Origin: Bacillota bacterium
Lineage (GTDB): Bacteria > Bacillota > Clostridia > Oscillospirales > Ruminococcaceae
Assembly: GCA_023421245.1 (NCBI GenBank)
Contig: JAEZTV010000031.1
Location: forward strand, 1 to 64,000
Direction of reading: 5' to 3'
DNA length: 64,000 nt
In this document: positions 24,210 to 33,789 of the stretch, piece after piece
Numbering within the stretch: position 1 is the first letter of the stretch
Layout: each line of letters starts with the position of its first letter
The notes under the pieces: generated by a model
What the model was told of the DNA's origin: nothing
The model's input: the letters and a program-made list of their open reading frames with translations, nothing else
Database searches by the model: none
Translations under genes and position numbers: made by a program

Positions 24210-26684
24210 ATGTTTAGTTCAGTTGCTGGAATTGGAACAAACGCAACCACTGCGAAAAAAAGCAGTTATGGAATTGGCGGGTTGGTGTCGGGTATCGATA
24301 CAAGCTCGCTTATAAAGTCGCTGACCGCTTCGGCGCAAGCCAGAATTGACAGCGCGATGCAGAAGAAGCAAAAGATTGAATGGCAGCAGGATTCTTACAA
24401 TACCATCATAGACAAGCTCAACAGCTTTAAGAGCAACTATTTTGATGTGGTTGGCACAAACAACCTTGCCAGCTCATCCGCCTTTAATACATGGAGCACC
24501 AGTTCTACCTCATCCGCGGTTACTGCGACCTCCACCGCCGTCAATACGGGCGCACGGCTTGTGATATCGTCGGTAGACCGGCTTGCAAGTGCGTATACCG
24601 TGCAGAGCGGCAGTGCGGTTTCGGGGCCCATCCTGACATCAGGCGGTTTGGATGCACTGAAGAACAAACAGATGACATTTACGCTTGATGGCGTCAGCAA
24701 AACGATAAGCCTTGGTGACGACCCGCAGGCGGCTCTTGTCTCGGCGTTCGGGCTTTCTTCGGATGGTACTACGCCCCGCGTGCAGCTGGGCGCAATCGGT
24801 AATATGGTGGAGATTACCGCCTCCGGCAACAGTAAGCTGACCATTAGCGGTGACGCTGCGGTGCTTGCGCCGCTTGGGCTGAAATCGGGCGCTTCCAACC
24901 GGGTTGAAATTACAAACTCGGTTAAGTCAACCTCGTTTGCCACAGAGCTTGTGGGCGAAAGCTACGAGTTTACCATAAACGGCGTAGACTTCAGCTTTCA
25001 TTCCTCGAGCTCAATTATGAATGTCATCAACACCATAAACTCCAGCCGAGCGGGAGTGAAGATCACCTATTCCGAGGTTGACGATACCTTCACGATGTCG
25101 TCCAAAACGCTTGGTACAGGGGATAACATCACCATCAGCCAAACAAAAGGCAACCTGCTTTCTGCAATGCTTGGCGTCAGTGCCTCCGGTGTGACGTCGA
25201 TTGAGGGCAATACGATGTATACGCAGGAGATTGCATCCGCGCATACCGACCTGCTTGCCACCGATTGGAGCGCACTTGCCGGCAAATCATTTGACCTCAC
25301 CATTGCAGGCGTCACCAAGACCATCACGCTGTCAGAGCCCGATGGCGAGCTCTCCGATGCCGATGCTCTTGCCGCGATTGCCAATTCGTTTAACGACCAG
25401 ATTAAAACCGCATTCGGTACGCAAGCCGTTCGTTTTGCGGTGAAGGACTCCGCCCTTACGCTGGTTACCGCCGGCTATTCGGTTTCGCTGCAGCCGGTAG
25501 ACGAGGCGGGTGAGGAGACCGCGCTGCTTGACGCACTTGGGTTTGCTGCGGGCACATCCAGCACGGCCTCCGCCGATTCCTCCCTTTCCGTGCTGGGACT
25601 TAGCGAAGGCGGCACATTGACACTTGGCACTGGTGCGGATGCATTGACGGTAGAATACACCGCCGAAACGACTGTGGGTGAGCTTGTTGATGCAATCAAC
25701 GCACAGACGGCCGCAACAGGTATCTCGGCCTCCTTTGCCGAGGGTAAACTTACGCTGCACACCGATGGCACAAAGCCGTTTGTTCTGTCCGATGGCGGTG
25801 CTTTTATGAGCACCATGACAGGGGCAAGCTCATTCAATGGCGCTGCGGAACATGTGGCCGTTACATCTGGTACCAACGCAGTGATTACACTCGAGGACGG
25901 CACGGTGATTGAGCGCAACACCAACAGCTTTACGGTTGGCGGTGTAATGCTTCAAATCAATGACCGGTCCGACGAAAAGATAACCATTACCTCTACACAG
26001 GATATGAATACGGTTGTAAATACCATGAAAAAGTTTGTGGAGGATTACAACAGCCTAGCCACTACCATCAAGAAGCTGATTACAGAGGAACGATTCAAAA
26101 GTTATGCGCCGCTCACCGACGCACAACGCGAGGATATGAGTGAAAGCCAGATTAAGCTGTGGGAAGAAAAGGCGAGAAGCGGCGTTTTGAAAAACGACAT
26201 GACCCTAAACGGCCTGCTCCTCGATATGGAGGATATACTTAACTCTATGGCGGAAGGCACCGGCTATTCCCTTGAAAAGCTGGGATTTAACTTCTCCGTC
26301 AGCCTTACAGAGGGCACGAAGCTTTCGCTTGATGAGGAAACTTTCCGTACGATGTTGTCTCAAGACCACGAGGGGGTATCAAGTTTTTTTGCCCAGCCCA
26401 CCACGGGCTTTGCGGATCGATTTGCAAGTCTGATTGACACCTATGCAAAATCAAGCGTCATCGATCCGGGCAAGCTGGTTCAGGCTGCCGGTTCCTCGGT
26501 TTATAAGGACGGCGACTATGCAAAGCAGCTTACAGAGCTTGAAGAAAAGATTACCGAGCTTAAGAACAAGCTTATTGAGCAAGAAACTCGGCTGTGGAAG
26601 AACTTCTCCGCAATGGAGTCTGCGCTTTCCCAGCTAAACGCTCAAAGCTCGTGGCTTACCACGTTTACAAATACAGGTTCGTAA
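24210..26684 (+). CDS. fliD: Flagellar filament cap protein FliD (hook-associated protein 2)
   Basis: 824 residues, long for FliD. Pentameric cap at the filament tip that guides flagellin assembly. Seen: N-terminal FliD_N region with GLVSGIDTSSLIKSLT (near residue 27), repeated beta-rich D2/D3-type segments built on phrases like TSLEF/FTINGVDFSFHSSS, and a C-terminal FliD_C coiled region ending in ELEEKITELKNKLIEQETRL. The extra length lies in the surface-exposed middle, where several related units (near residues 100-210, 230-310, 340-420, 450-530) suggest internal duplication. AAAGGAGG precedes ATG 24210. Transcribed from a sigma-28 promoter. Confidence 0.95.
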   Translation: MFSSVAGIGTNATTAKKSSYGIGGLVSGIDTSSLIKSLTASAQARIDSAMQKKQKIEWQQDSYNTIIDKLNSFKSNYFDVVGTNNLASSSAFNTWSTSSTSSAVTATSTAVNTGARLVISSVDRLASAYTVQSGSAVSGPILTSGGLDALKNKQMTFTLDGVSKTISLGDDPQAALVSAFGLSSDGTTPRVQLGAIGNMVEITASGNSKLTISGDAAVLAPLGLKSGASNRVEITNSVKSTSFATELVGESYEFTINGVDFSFHSSSSIMNVINTINSSRAGVKITYSEVDDTFTMSSKTLGTGDNITISQTKGNLLSAMLGVSASGVTSIEGNTMYTQEIASAHTDLLATDWSALAGKSFDLTIAGVTKTITLSEPDGELSDADALAAIANSFNDQIKTAFGTQAVRFAVKDSALTLVTAGYSVSLQPVDEAGEETALLDALGFAAGTSSTASADSSLSVLGLSEGGTLTLGTGADALTVEYTAETTVGELVDAINAQTAATGISASFAEGKLTLHTDGTKPFVLSDGGAFMSTMTGASSFNGAAEHVAVTSGTNAVITLEDGTVIERNTNSFTVGGVMLQINDRSDEKITITSTQDMNTVVNTMKKFVEDYNSLATTIKKLITEERFKSYAPLTDAQREDMSESQIKLWEEKARSGVLKNDMTLNGLLLDMEDILNSMAEGTGYSLEKLGFNFSVSLTEGTKLSLDEETFRTMLSQDHEGVSSFFAQPTTGFADRFASLIDTYAKSSVIDPGKLVQAAGSSVYKDGDYAKQLTELEEKITELKNKLIEQETRLWKNFSAMESALSQLNAQSSWLTTFTNTGS

Positions 26685-26870
26685 CAAGTTAAGGGGTTTT
26701 AACCCAAACGCTAAAAACCTTTGCGCTTGAGCAGATTAAAAAGGTGCAAAAACCGCAAGGTGGTATAAACTTTTAAGCAGCGGCGTGGGTCCTGCATATC
26801 CGTGTGCCCGTCGTTTCCGGCGATACGGCGGAACGGTACAATTACTCTGCGCCGGAGAAATGGTGACGAC

Positions 26871-27245
26871 ATGAATACATCAGCATATGCGCAGTATAAA
26901 CAACAATCCATTGTAACACTTACCCCGGGTGAGATGATTGTTAAACTGTATGATGAGGCAATCAAGCGATGCAATTTTTCTGTAAAGTATATTGAAGACA
27001 GCGACTTTGAAGCCGCCAACCTTTCCCTGAAAAAGGCGCAGGATATTATCTTCTATCTCAAATCCGCGCTGAACACAGGCTACGAAGTCTCGCAGAACCT
27101 CTCACAGCTTTATGACTATGCAAAAGCCCAGCTTGTGGAGGCCAACATTAAAAAAGACGCTGCTCCCATTCATAACGTTATTCCCATGTTAAAAGAACTG
27201 CGCGAAGCGTTTGAAGAGGCAGAGAAAGCAACCCGTAAAAATTAA
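26871..27245 (+). CDS. fliS: Flagellar export chaperone FliS
   Basis: 124 residues, normal size. Binds flagellin C-termini in the cytoplasm and prevents premature polymerisation. Seen: the N-terminal AYAQYKQQSIVTLTPGEMI, LYDEAIKRCN, LSLKKAQDIIFYLKSAL and SQNLSQLYDYAKAQLVEANI, all classic FliS segments of a four-helix bundle. ATG 26871 is chosen over in-frame upstream codons; GGTGA lies just upstream. Follows fliD by 186 bases and precedes a FlgN/FliT-like gene. Confidence 0.95.
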   Translation: MNTSAYAQYKQQSIVTLTPGEMIVKLYDEAIKRCNFSVKYIEDSDFEAANLSLKKAQDIIFYLKSALNTGYEVSQNLSQLYDYAKAQLVEANIKKDAAPIHNVIPMLKELREAFEEAEKATRKN

Positions 27246-27260
27246 TTGGGGGAAATGCAG

Positions 27261-27749
27261 ATGCCTATTTCCAACACTGACATCAAGGCGTTAACCGATG
27301 GACTTGCGGCCATGCTGCTTGCAATGCGCGAATATCAGCAGCTAACCGTTTCGCTGCTCAACTGTGAGATCGACGAGGCCGACAACTACTTAAAGGCTCG
27401 CCAGCAGCTAATAAAAGACATCAATGAAAAAGAAGCGGCAATACACGATGTGCTGTACCACAGCTCCGGTGCCCAGAACAGCGACAACTTTGGCAGTGCG
27501 CTCAAGAAGCTTTCCATGCTTTCGAATGCAGCCGACCTCAGTGAAACTATCGCGACCGCAAATCAACTGCTCGAGCTGTTTCGTGATGTCAACGTAATCG
27601 ATGCAAAGTTGATTGCAAACATTGAGAGACAACGTGAAGAGATGGTTGAGGAGCTTAAGACTGTCACCGACCGACGCCGTGTAGCACATTCGCCCTATCT
27701 GGACTCCAAAGCGCAGCCCATCGGCAGCGCGTACGACAAAAAGAAATAG
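27261..27749 (+). CDS. Probable flagellar export chaperone (FlgN/FliT-like)
   Basis: 162 residues, helical, with a long amphipathic N-terminal helix pair (residues 5-60), ending in a polar basic tail (GSAYDKKK). Sequence similarity cannot be judged by eye, but a small helical protein right after fliS is normally FliT or FlgN, a chaperone for FliD or hook-associated proteins. ATG 27261 has GGGGG 8 bases upstream; ATG 27255 is too close to it. It ends the flagellar module; a bidirectional terminator follows at 27762-27800. Confidence 0.65.
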   Translation: MPISNTDIKALTDGLAAMLLAMREYQQLTVSLLNCEIDEADNYLKARQQLIKDINEKEAAIHDVLYHSSGAQNSDNFGSALKKLSMLSNAADLSETIATANQLLELFRDVNVIDAKLIANIERQREEMVEELKTVTDRRRVAHSPYLDSKAQPIGSAYDKKK

Positions 27750-27761
27750 AATACCAATAGA

Positions 27762-27800
27762 AAAACGTGTACAGCATTTTACAGATGCTGTACACGTTTT
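27762..27800. terminator. Bidirectional terminator between the flagellar module and metK
   Basis: 16-base arms AAAACGTGTACAGCAT (27762-27777) and ATGCTGTACACGTTTT (27785-27800). Confidence 0.85.
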
Positions 27801-27813
27801 GTCATACCTGGTA

Positions 27814-28995
27814 TTACAGGCCAAGAAGCTCGCGCAAAGCGTCGGCTTTATCGGTTTTCTCCCATGAAACATCCAACTCCTCACGTCCCATATGACCATA
27901 GGCGGCAAGCTGGCGATAGATAGGCCTACGCAGGTCAAGTTGCTCAATAATCGCGGCAGGCCGCAGGTCAAACAACTTGTTTACCGCATCCGCAAGCACA
28001 TCATCCGCAACAGTGCCGGTACCGAAGGTATCCACCATAACCGAGACAGGGCGCGCGACGCCGATGGCATACGCAAGCTGTACCTCACAGCGCTTGGCAA
28101 GGCCTGCTGCGACAATGTTTTTTGCCACATAGCGTGCCGCGTACGCGGCGGAGCGGTCCACCTTGGTCGGGTCCTTGCCCGAAAAGGCGCCGCCGCCATG
28201 GCGGGACAGCCCGCCGTAGGTATCCACAATAATCTTGCGTCCGGTCAGTCCGCTGTCACCCTGCGGTCCGCCAACCACAAACCGTCCGGTCGGGTTTACA
28301 TAATATTTGGTATTCTCATCCAACAGTGCCGGATTGATAATCGGGCGGATGACATGTTCAATCACATCAGCCCGTATCTGCGCAAGCTCTGCCTCGGGGG
28401 CATGCTGCGTAGAGACCACCACGGTATCCACGCGAACCGGTATGCCGTTTTCATACTCTACCGTTACCTGCGTTTTGCCGTCGGGGCGCAGATAAGGTAA
28501 GGTGCTGTCCTTGCGCACCTGAGAAAGGCGTTTTGCAAGGGCATGTGCAAGAGAGATGGGCATTGGCATAAGCTCCTTGGTTTCGTCACACGCGTAGCCA
28601 AACATCATGCCCTGGTCGCCCGCGCCGGTGTCGTTTGCATCGGCGCCGCTGTCACGGATTTCTAAGGCGCGGTTTACGCCCATGGCGATGTCAGGGGACT
28701 GCTCGTCAATTGAGGTAAGCACTGCGCAGGTGGTTGCGTCAAAACCGATTTTTGCACGGTCATAGCCGATCTCCTGTATCACAGAACGCGTAAGCTTTGG
28801 AATATCCACATAGCAGTTGCAGGTAATCTCACCCATCAGCAGTACCATGCCGGTGGTTACCGCGGTTTCGCACGCCACCCGTGCAAGAGGGTCCTGCGCT
28901 AAAATTGCATCTAAAACAGCATCTGAAATCTGGTCACAAACCTTGTCGGGATGCCCCTCGGTGACTGATTCTGAAGTAAAAAGCATTCTGGACAT
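27814..28995 (-). CDS. metK: S-adenosylmethionine synthetase
   Basis: 393 residues, the usual MetK length. Forms SAM from Met and ATP. Seen: [20 protein letters not shown] at the N-terminus (ATP and metal site), [12 protein letters not shown], a [20 protein letters not shown] stretch and [20 protein letters not shown] (phosphate loop). ATG 28995 is chosen: GGAGG lies 8-9 bases upstream. A complete SAM-I riboswitch with terminator lies in its leader (29069-29209), so the gene is shut down by its own product. Confidence 0.97.
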   Translation of the reverse strand: MSRMLFTSESVTEGHPDKVCDQISDAVLDAILAQDPLARVACETAVTTGMVLLMGEITCNCYVDIPKLTRSVIQEIGYDRAKIGFDATTCAVLTSIDEQSPDIAMGVNRALEIRDSGADANDTGAGDQGMMFGYACDETKELMPMPISLAHALAKRLSQVRKDSTLPYLRPDGKTQVTVEYENGIPVRVDTVVVSTQHAPEAELAQIRADVIEHVIRPIINPALLDENTKYYVNPTGRFVVGGPQGDSGLTGRKIIVDTYGGLSRHGGGAFSGKDPTKVDRSAAYAARYVAKNIVAAGLAKRCEVQLAYAIGVARPVSVMVDTFGTGTVADDVLADAVNKLFDLRPAAIIEQLDLRRPIYRQLAAYGHMGREELDVSWEKTDKADALRELLGL

Positions 28996-29068
28996 ATTCA
29001 AAAACCTCCATTGTATATTTATTGCCTATGATAAATTGCGGTAAAGTGGGGGACGGGAGCAAAACAAA

Positions 29069-29209
29069 CAAAAAGCCCCAACCGATTGGCTGAGGCAGAA
29101 TGTACGGCGCGGCCTCATCTCTCGTTTCACGCTGGAATTGGCACCTTACAACTGCAGGTTGCCGGGCTTCGCAGGGCCAGTCCCTCCACCACTCTTGATA
29201 AGGAGATAT
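29069..29209 (-). ncRNA. SAM-I (S-box) riboswitch controlling metK
   Basis: Read on the minus strand, the aptamer opens with the classical CUUAUCAAGAG-GUGG region (29202 down to about 29186), has the CCGGCAACC core (29165-29157), and closes near 29116 with GAGAT pairing to AUCUC. An expression-platform hairpin follows (29096-29074), its T-run at 29073-29069. Binding of SAM terminates transcription before metK. Confidence 0.93.
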
Positions 29210-29265
29210 TCAGTTGTTAACTTTATTATAGTATCCTTGCGCAATACTTGTCAATAGGCAATATA

Positions 29266-29859
29266 CTAAATGGGTATACTTGCGCGGATGAGATGTGCAA
29301 GCTTTTTGTAGCTGAGCATAGTCACCACCGAAATAATAAGACATTTCACTAAGTTAAAGGGCACAACGCCTAAAAGGATGTACATGCTAATGCTGTTTAT
29401 CGCAGGGTTTACCGCGGCGCATGCGGCTATAATCGCCTCGATAGGCATAATCTTGGAATAGAACGGGATGATTAAGTAGTAGTTTGCAAAGCACGCTGCA
29501 GTAACGGATACCAAGCTGCCGCCAAGGCATGCAAGCATCGCGCCCTTTTTGGTCTTGATGCGCAGATAGATATAATGCGCGGTTACGGCAAAGGCGGAGA
29601 GCACCAAAAAGTCAGCCAGCTCCCCCACGCCCCCGGTCTGGGTTGAAAGCAGATGCACAAAATCCTTTATCAGGGTAATCGCAACCGCCTGAACGGGGCC
29701 CAGCATAAATGCCGCAAGCAAAACGGGTATGGCGCTAAGGTCTACCTTCAGAAAAGGGGGCATAAAGGGCAGCGGGAATTCAAAGTACATCAGTACGGCA
29801 GAGATAGCGGAAAACATTGCAACATAGGTAAGCTGTCTGGTTTTACTGTTGGTACGCAT
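29266..29859 (-). CDS. ribU: ECF transporter riboflavin-specific S component (RibU)
   Basis: 197 residues, five to six membrane helices. Substrate-capture subunit of an energy-coupling-factor transporter, working with shared EcfA/EcfT proteins not seen here. Seen: N-terminal KTRQLTYVAMFSAISAVLMY (the coupling motif region), FPLPFMPPFLKVDLSAIPVL, GPVQAVAITLIKDFVHLL and a helix with AACFANYYLIIPFY. ATG 29859 has GGAGG about 8 bases upstream; an open extension to 30120 runs through the riboswitch and is not coding. The FMN riboswitch in the leader is strong evidence that riboflavin is the substrate. Confidence 0.92.
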   Translation of the reverse strand: MRTNSKTRQLTYVAMFSAISAVLMYFEFPLPFMPPFLKVDLSAIPVLLAAFMLGPVQAVAITLIKDFVHLLSTQTGGVGELADFLVLSAFAVTAHYIYLRIKTKKGAMLACLGGSLVSVTAACFANYYLIIPFYSKIMPIEAIIAACAAVNPAINSISMYILLGVVPFNLVKCLIISVVTMLSYKKLAHLIRASIPI

Positions 29860-29935
29860 AAAGGTTTCCTCCAAATCAGTTATTTCTGTTCTCGGCGACA
29901 CGGGGTCATAGCGATGCGCCAAAACAAAAATCCAT

Positions 29936-29968
29936 ACAAAAAGCCCCTGAACAGAAAGGTTCAGGGGC
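29936..29968 (-). terminator. Riboswitch-controlled terminator before ribU
   Basis: GCCCCTGAAC and GTTCAGGGGC arms (29968-29959 and 29952-29943 on the minus strand) followed by a T-run. It is the expression platform of the FMN riboswitch. Confidence 0.85.
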
Positions 29969-30002
29969 AAAACATACATATCAAAAGATACGGTATGGTT
30001 TT

Positions 30003-30137
30003 TGTTTCTTTCATCCGGACTGTAACCGTCGGTTTCGGAATCTAACCGATATCGGCGGAAAACGCTTCCCGCTCGCGGACTCGTGGCTGTTTGCCCTTTA
30101 CCGCCGGTGAGGACTTGCACCTCGCCCTGAAACAGAT
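30003..30137 (-). ncRNA. FMN riboswitch (RFN element)
   Basis: On the minus strand: AGGGCGAGGTGCAAGTCC near the 5' end (30128-30111), CACCGGCGGTAAA, CGCGAGCGG, CGAAACCGACGGTTACAG, and the closing AGTCCGGATGAAAG near 30022-30008. All hallmark RFN blocks are present in order. FMN binding would favour the terminator at 29936-29968 and repress ribU. Confidence 0.95.
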
Positions 30138-30146
30138 TATACCATC

Positions 30147-30175
30147 ATTATAATACGGCGAAAATTGGGTGTCAA
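30147..30175 (-). promoter_or_regulatory. Consensus promoter of the FMN riboswitch-ribU transcript
   Basis: On the minus strand: TTGACA (30175-30170), exactly 17 bases, TATAAT (30152-30147). Predicted start is about 3 bases before the aptamer. Confidence 0.8.
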
Positions 30176-30335
30176 GAGCAAAACAATCACAACAATGAAA
30201 TGCTGTCATACAATAAATTAGAAGAAATCGATAATAAAGCATTTTTTGTACGGATTACAACATTTCGCAGCGACTAAACCGTCAATTGGCTGTTTTGTAT
30301 CACAGGCATTGCCAACGTTCAGCAAGGAGGCTATT

Positions 30336-30692
30336 ATGACACAGTCCGCAGTTATGATAATATTATCAGCCCTTTCGGTATTTGGTATGATCTTTATCCT
30401 TGAGATTTGCGTACGCTTACTTCTTTTTAAAAAAGATGTAGGAACCACAATAAAGATTATACGTAGGCAAGCAAGCGAGCTGGAATATGCGGTGCGCGCA
30501 TCCCAAAACATGCTCGAATGTGCCCTGCAGCCGCGCGAGACCATCCTGCTTGTTGTATGCGAGGATGAAGATGCCGAAGCACAGGAGATTATTCTGAGAT
30601 TAAACGAGGAGTACAGCAACATTTTTATGTGCAGTGAAGAGCGTCTGCCGCAGGAGATTATGCGCCTTGCAGGTTTACAAATGCACAGCTAA
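30336..30692 (+). CDS. Hypothetical membrane-anchored protein
   Basis: 118 residues. N-terminal membrane helix (VMIILSALSVFGMIFILEIC, near residues 5-24), then a basic stretch and a soluble acidic helix-strand domain with EDEDAEAQEIILRLNEEY. Unrecognised. ATG 30336 with AAGGAGG at 30324-30330. It is 39 bases before recD2 and could be co-transcribed, with no obvious functional link. Confidence 0.7.
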   Translation: MTQSAVMIILSALSVFGMIFILEICVRLLLFKKDVGTTIKIIRRQASELEYAVRASQNMLECALQPRETILLVVCEDEDAEAQEIILRLNEEYSNIFMCSEERLPQEIMRLAGLQMHS

Positions 30693-30731
30693 GGGATATA
30701 CTTAGTAAGAATAAAGACGTTGGAGGAACTA

Positions 30732-32939
30732 ATGCACAACGAGGAGTTTGCTGTACTGGAGGGGACAATCGAAACCATTGTGTTTCGCAATGAGGATACA
30801 GGCTTTACGGTGCTGGAACTTGACAGCGGCGATGAGCTTGTCACAGCGGTGGGGGAGTTTGCTGAGGTAAACGAGGGCGAAGAGGTTAAGCTGATGGGTA
30901 ACTTCACCACCCACGCTACGCACGGCTCGCAGTTTCGCGCCGTTACCTGTGAGGTGCGCTTGCCCGCTACGGCGGCCGCGGTGCTCAAGTACCTTTCTTC
31001 CGGTGCCATTAAGGGCGTAGGCCCTAAAACCGCACAGCGAATTGTCGAAGCGTTGGGCGACAAAGCACTTGAGATTATTGAACAAAAGCCTGAGATACTG
31101 CAAGAAGTCAGCGGTATCTCAAAGGCGCGCGCAAAGCAGATAGAAAACGGCTTTAAAAAGGTATTCGGCATCCGCACCGTTATGGCGTATCTGAAGGGAT
31201 ACAACGTACCGCCATTATGTTGTGTGCAGGCATGGAAGCTGTACGGCCCCGCTACGGTGGATATTGTCAGCGCTAATCCATTTGTGCTGTGCACGCCGGA
31301 AATTGGGCTTGATTTTGCACAGGCCGATGAGATAGCAAAACAGATGGGGGATTTCGTCCAGTCGCCGGAGCGAGTTGTAGCAGGGGTTTTGCATACCCTT
31401 GAGCGCTCCTGTAAAAACGGGCATACCTGTCTGCCGTATTACACACTGCTGGAACGTGCCCAGACGCTGCTGGATGTTGCAACCGATGATATCGAGGATG
31501 TGATTTACGATCAATCCCAGCAGCAGAGGCTGGTGTGTGAAGAGGTAGGAGACAAGCAGTACGTCTATCTGCCCGAATACGCCTATGCCGAACGATTTAT
31601 TGCAAGCCGTTTATCACTCATTCTCGGTGCCTACCCCGATACAAAACAGGATTGGTCCAAAGAGATCGGAGCGCTTGAGCAGGAGACGGGTATCGAATAT
31701 GAGCATTTGCAGAAAAAAGCGATTTCCATGGCGCTTAGCAACGGCATCATGGTGCTGACAGGGGGCCCCGGTACCGGAAAAACCACCACCATTAAGGGCA
31801 TTATTGAGCTTTACCGCAAGTCGGGCGATAAGGTTGCGCTTGCGGCGCCTACGGGGCGCGCTGCCAAGCGGATGAGCGAGCTTTCGGGCAGCGAGGCAAA
31901 GACCATTCACCGCCTGCTTGAGGTAGAGTATACTAAAGGGGAACGGACATCCTTTCGCCGAAACGCGCGCAACCCGCTCGATTGTGACGTGCTGATTGTG
32001 GACGAGTTCTCTATGGTAGACACGCTGTTATTTGAATCGCTGCTCACGGCCACAAAGCTTTCCTGCCGCATTGTGCTGGTTGGCGACGCCGACCAGCTGC
32101 CTTCGGTGGGGGCGGGCAACATTCTGCAGGATTTGCTCGACAGCGATTGTGTACCCACAGTAACACTTACCGAAATCTTTCGTCAGGCGGCGCAAAGCCT
32201 TATTGTTACCAGTGCGCATGATATCATTCGCGGCGAGCTCCCCTCCATTGATGTCAAGGACAACGACTTCTTCTTTCTGCAGTGCAGCGCCTCACAGGAA
32301 GCGGACCTGCTCGTGTCCCTTTGCAAGGTGCGTCTGCCAAAAGCGTACCGATACTCTCCGTTGTGGGATATTCAAGTGCTCTGCCCAAGCCGTATCGGCG
32401 AGCTTGGCACCGGTGCGCTCAATACCCGCCTGCAGCAGGCGCTTAACCCCAAAGCAACAGGCAAGCCGGAGGTGAAGGCCGGCTTTGTGCTGTTTCGTGA
32501 GGGGGATAAGGTTATGCAGGTGCGTAATAACTACGATATCCTGTGGACGCGTGATGACGGAGAGAACGGCGCAGGTGTATTCAACGGAGACATCGGCATC
32601 ATCGAGCGCATCGACCGTGCGGCACAGCTTGCGACAATCCGCTACGATGACCGTGTGGCGGAGTATGTATTCGAACAGCTTACCGAGCTTGAGCTTGCCT
32701 ATGCGATCACGGTGCACAAAAGTCAGGGCAGCGAGTATGAGGCGGTTATCATCCCCCTTGCAAAGCCCGGGCCCAATCTTTATTACCGGAATCTTTTGTA
32801 TACAGCGGTTACACGCGCAAAACGCCTGCTTATTCTGTTAGGCAACCCCGAGGCGCTTGCCTATATGGTGGATAACAACAAAAAGACATGGCGGTACTCA
32901 AATCTGTGCCGGTACATTATTGACGAGGTACTGGGCTAG
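30732..32939 (+). CDS. recD2: ATP-dependent DNA helicase RecD2
   Basis: 735 residues. SF1B 5'-3' helicase of the RecD2 type, active without RecBC. Seen: N-terminal OB-like region (VLEGTIETIVFRNEDTGF), helix-hairpin-helix repeats with IKGVGPKTAQRIVEALG and VSGISKARAKQIENGF near residues 95-145, Walker A TGGPGTGKTTTIKGI near residue 345, the DEF version of motif II in LIVDEFSMVDT, and the motif VI region AYAITVHKSQGSEYEAVI. ATG 30732 follows TTGGAGGAACT and so has GGAGG 5-6 bases upstream. It is 16 bases before comF. Confidence 0.95.
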   Translation: MHNEEFAVLEGTIETIVFRNEDTGFTVLELDSGDELVTAVGEFAEVNEGEEVKLMGNFTTHATHGSQFRAVTCEVRLPATAAAVLKYLSSGAIKGVGPKTAQRIVEALGDKALEIIEQKPEILQEVSGISKARAKQIENGFKKVFGIRTVMAYLKGYNVPPLCCVQAWKLYGPATVDIVSANPFVLCTPEIGLDFAQADEIAKQMGDFVQSPERVVAGVLHTLERSCKNGHTCLPYYTLLERAQTLLDVATDDIEDVIYDQSQQQRLVCEEVGDKQYVYLPEYAYAERFIASRLSLILGAYPDTKQDWSKEIGALEQETGIEYEHLQKKAISMALSNGIMVLTGGPGTGKTTTIKGIIELYRKSGDKVALAAPTGRAAKRMSELSGSEAKTIHRLLEVEYTKGERTSFRRNARNPLDCDVLIVDEFSMVDTLLFESLLTATKLSCRIVLVGDADQLPSVGAGNILQDLLDSDCVPTVTLTEIFRQAAQSLIVTSAHDIIRGELPSIDVKDNDFFFLQCSASQEADLLVSLCKVRLPKAYRYSPLWDIQVLCPSRIGELGTGALNTRLQQALNPKATGKPEVKAGFVLFREGDKVMQVRNNYDILWTRDDGENGAGVFNGDIGIIERIDRAAQLATIRYDDRVAEYVFEQLTELELAYAITVHKSQGSEYEAVIIPLAKPGPNLYYRNLLYTAVTRAKRLLILLGNPEALAYMVDNNKKTWRYSNLCRYIIDEVLG

Positions 32940-32955
32940 TATCGGAGTGGATGCA

Positions 32956-33657
32956 ATGAAGATGTGGGAGATGCTGCAAAACTTTGTGTTCCCCAGTATA
33001 TGCTGCTTTTGCGGCGAGCTTACCGGATACGACCGTGCGGTCTGTCCGGATTGCAGTCGTTCGGTCAAACCCATTTCGGGCATCACCTGTGCGGTATGCG
33101 GCATGGAGCAGCCATTTTGCCGCTGTACCGGCACACCGTCTGAATACGAACGGTGCGTTGCCTCGTTTTATTATGAGGATCGGCCAAAGCAAGGAATATT
33201 GCTGCTCAAATACGGTGAAGCGCCGTACCTTGCGCGGTATCTATGCGCGTACATGGCGAAACAGGTAATAGCGCGGTACCACGGTGTGTGCATCGACATG
33301 GTTGCCGCAGTGCCGATGCACCGATTAAAACGTCGTAAGCGGGGGTATAATCAGGCAGAGGTTCTTGCGTGCGCACTTGCGAAACGACTGAGAGTGACAT
33401 ACCGCGGCAAATTACTGACACAGATACGCGAAAGCCGTGCGCAGCACCTGCAGCATCGTCGCGAACGGGCACAAAATGTTGCGGATATCTACCGTTTGGC
33501 AAACAATCCACACATAAAAGGAAAGACCGTTTTATTGGTCGATGATATTGTAACAACCGGCGCAACCCTGCGGGAGTGTGCGGGGGTTTTAAAGGCGGGC
33601 GGCGCCAAAGCGGTATATTGCGTCGCTTTTTGTGTGACAAAGCCGATAAACGCTTGA
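32956..33657 (+). CDS. comF: ComF-family amidophosphoribosyltransferase-like protein
   Basis: 233 residues. ComF family, linked to DNA uptake and processing in competence. Seen: N-terminal zinc-finger-type cysteines (CCFCGEL, CPDCSRS, CAVCGMEQPFCRC), VPMHRLKRRKRGYNQAEVLA near residue 125, and the PRTase loop VLLVDDIVTTGATLREC near residue 195. ATG 32956 with GGAG 8 bases upstream; it follows the recD2 stop by 16 bases. The recD2-comF pairing fits single-strand DNA handling. Confidence 0.92.
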   Translation: MKMWEMLQNFVFPSICCFCGELTGYDRAVCPDCSRSVKPISGITCAVCGMEQPFCRCTGTPSEYERCVASFYYEDRPKQGILLLKYGEAPYLARYLCAYMAKQVIARYHGVCIDMVAAVPMHRLKRRKRGYNQAEVLACALAKRLRVTYRGKLLTQIRESRAQHLQHRRERAQNVADIYRLANNPHIKGKTVLLVDDIVTTGATLRECAGVLKAGGAKAVYCVAFCVTKPINA

Positions 33658-33682
33658 ATTTATTCTGGTTTATTTGTATAAT
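33654..33682 (+). promoter_or_regulatory. Promoter of the mreB-like gene
   Basis: TTGAAT (33654-33659), 17-base spacer, TATAAT (33677-33682). The -35 overlaps the comF stop. Confidence 0.6.
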
Positions 33683-33789
33683 TAAAGCTAAAGCTATTTT
33701 GGAATGTAATTCTTAACCTGACATTTAATTGCACGGGTATCCCGTGTTTCGCCGTGTGCTGCGCGTACGGACAGAAAGGAAAGAGTACT

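Noticed and set aside
26802..26870. Longer FliS start
   Set aside because: The extra residues do not resemble FliS; ATG 26871 begins the conserved N-terminus.
30042..30120. N-terminal extension of ribU to 30120
   Set aside because: It would translate the FMN riboswitch and terminator; ATG 29859 has a clean ribosome site.
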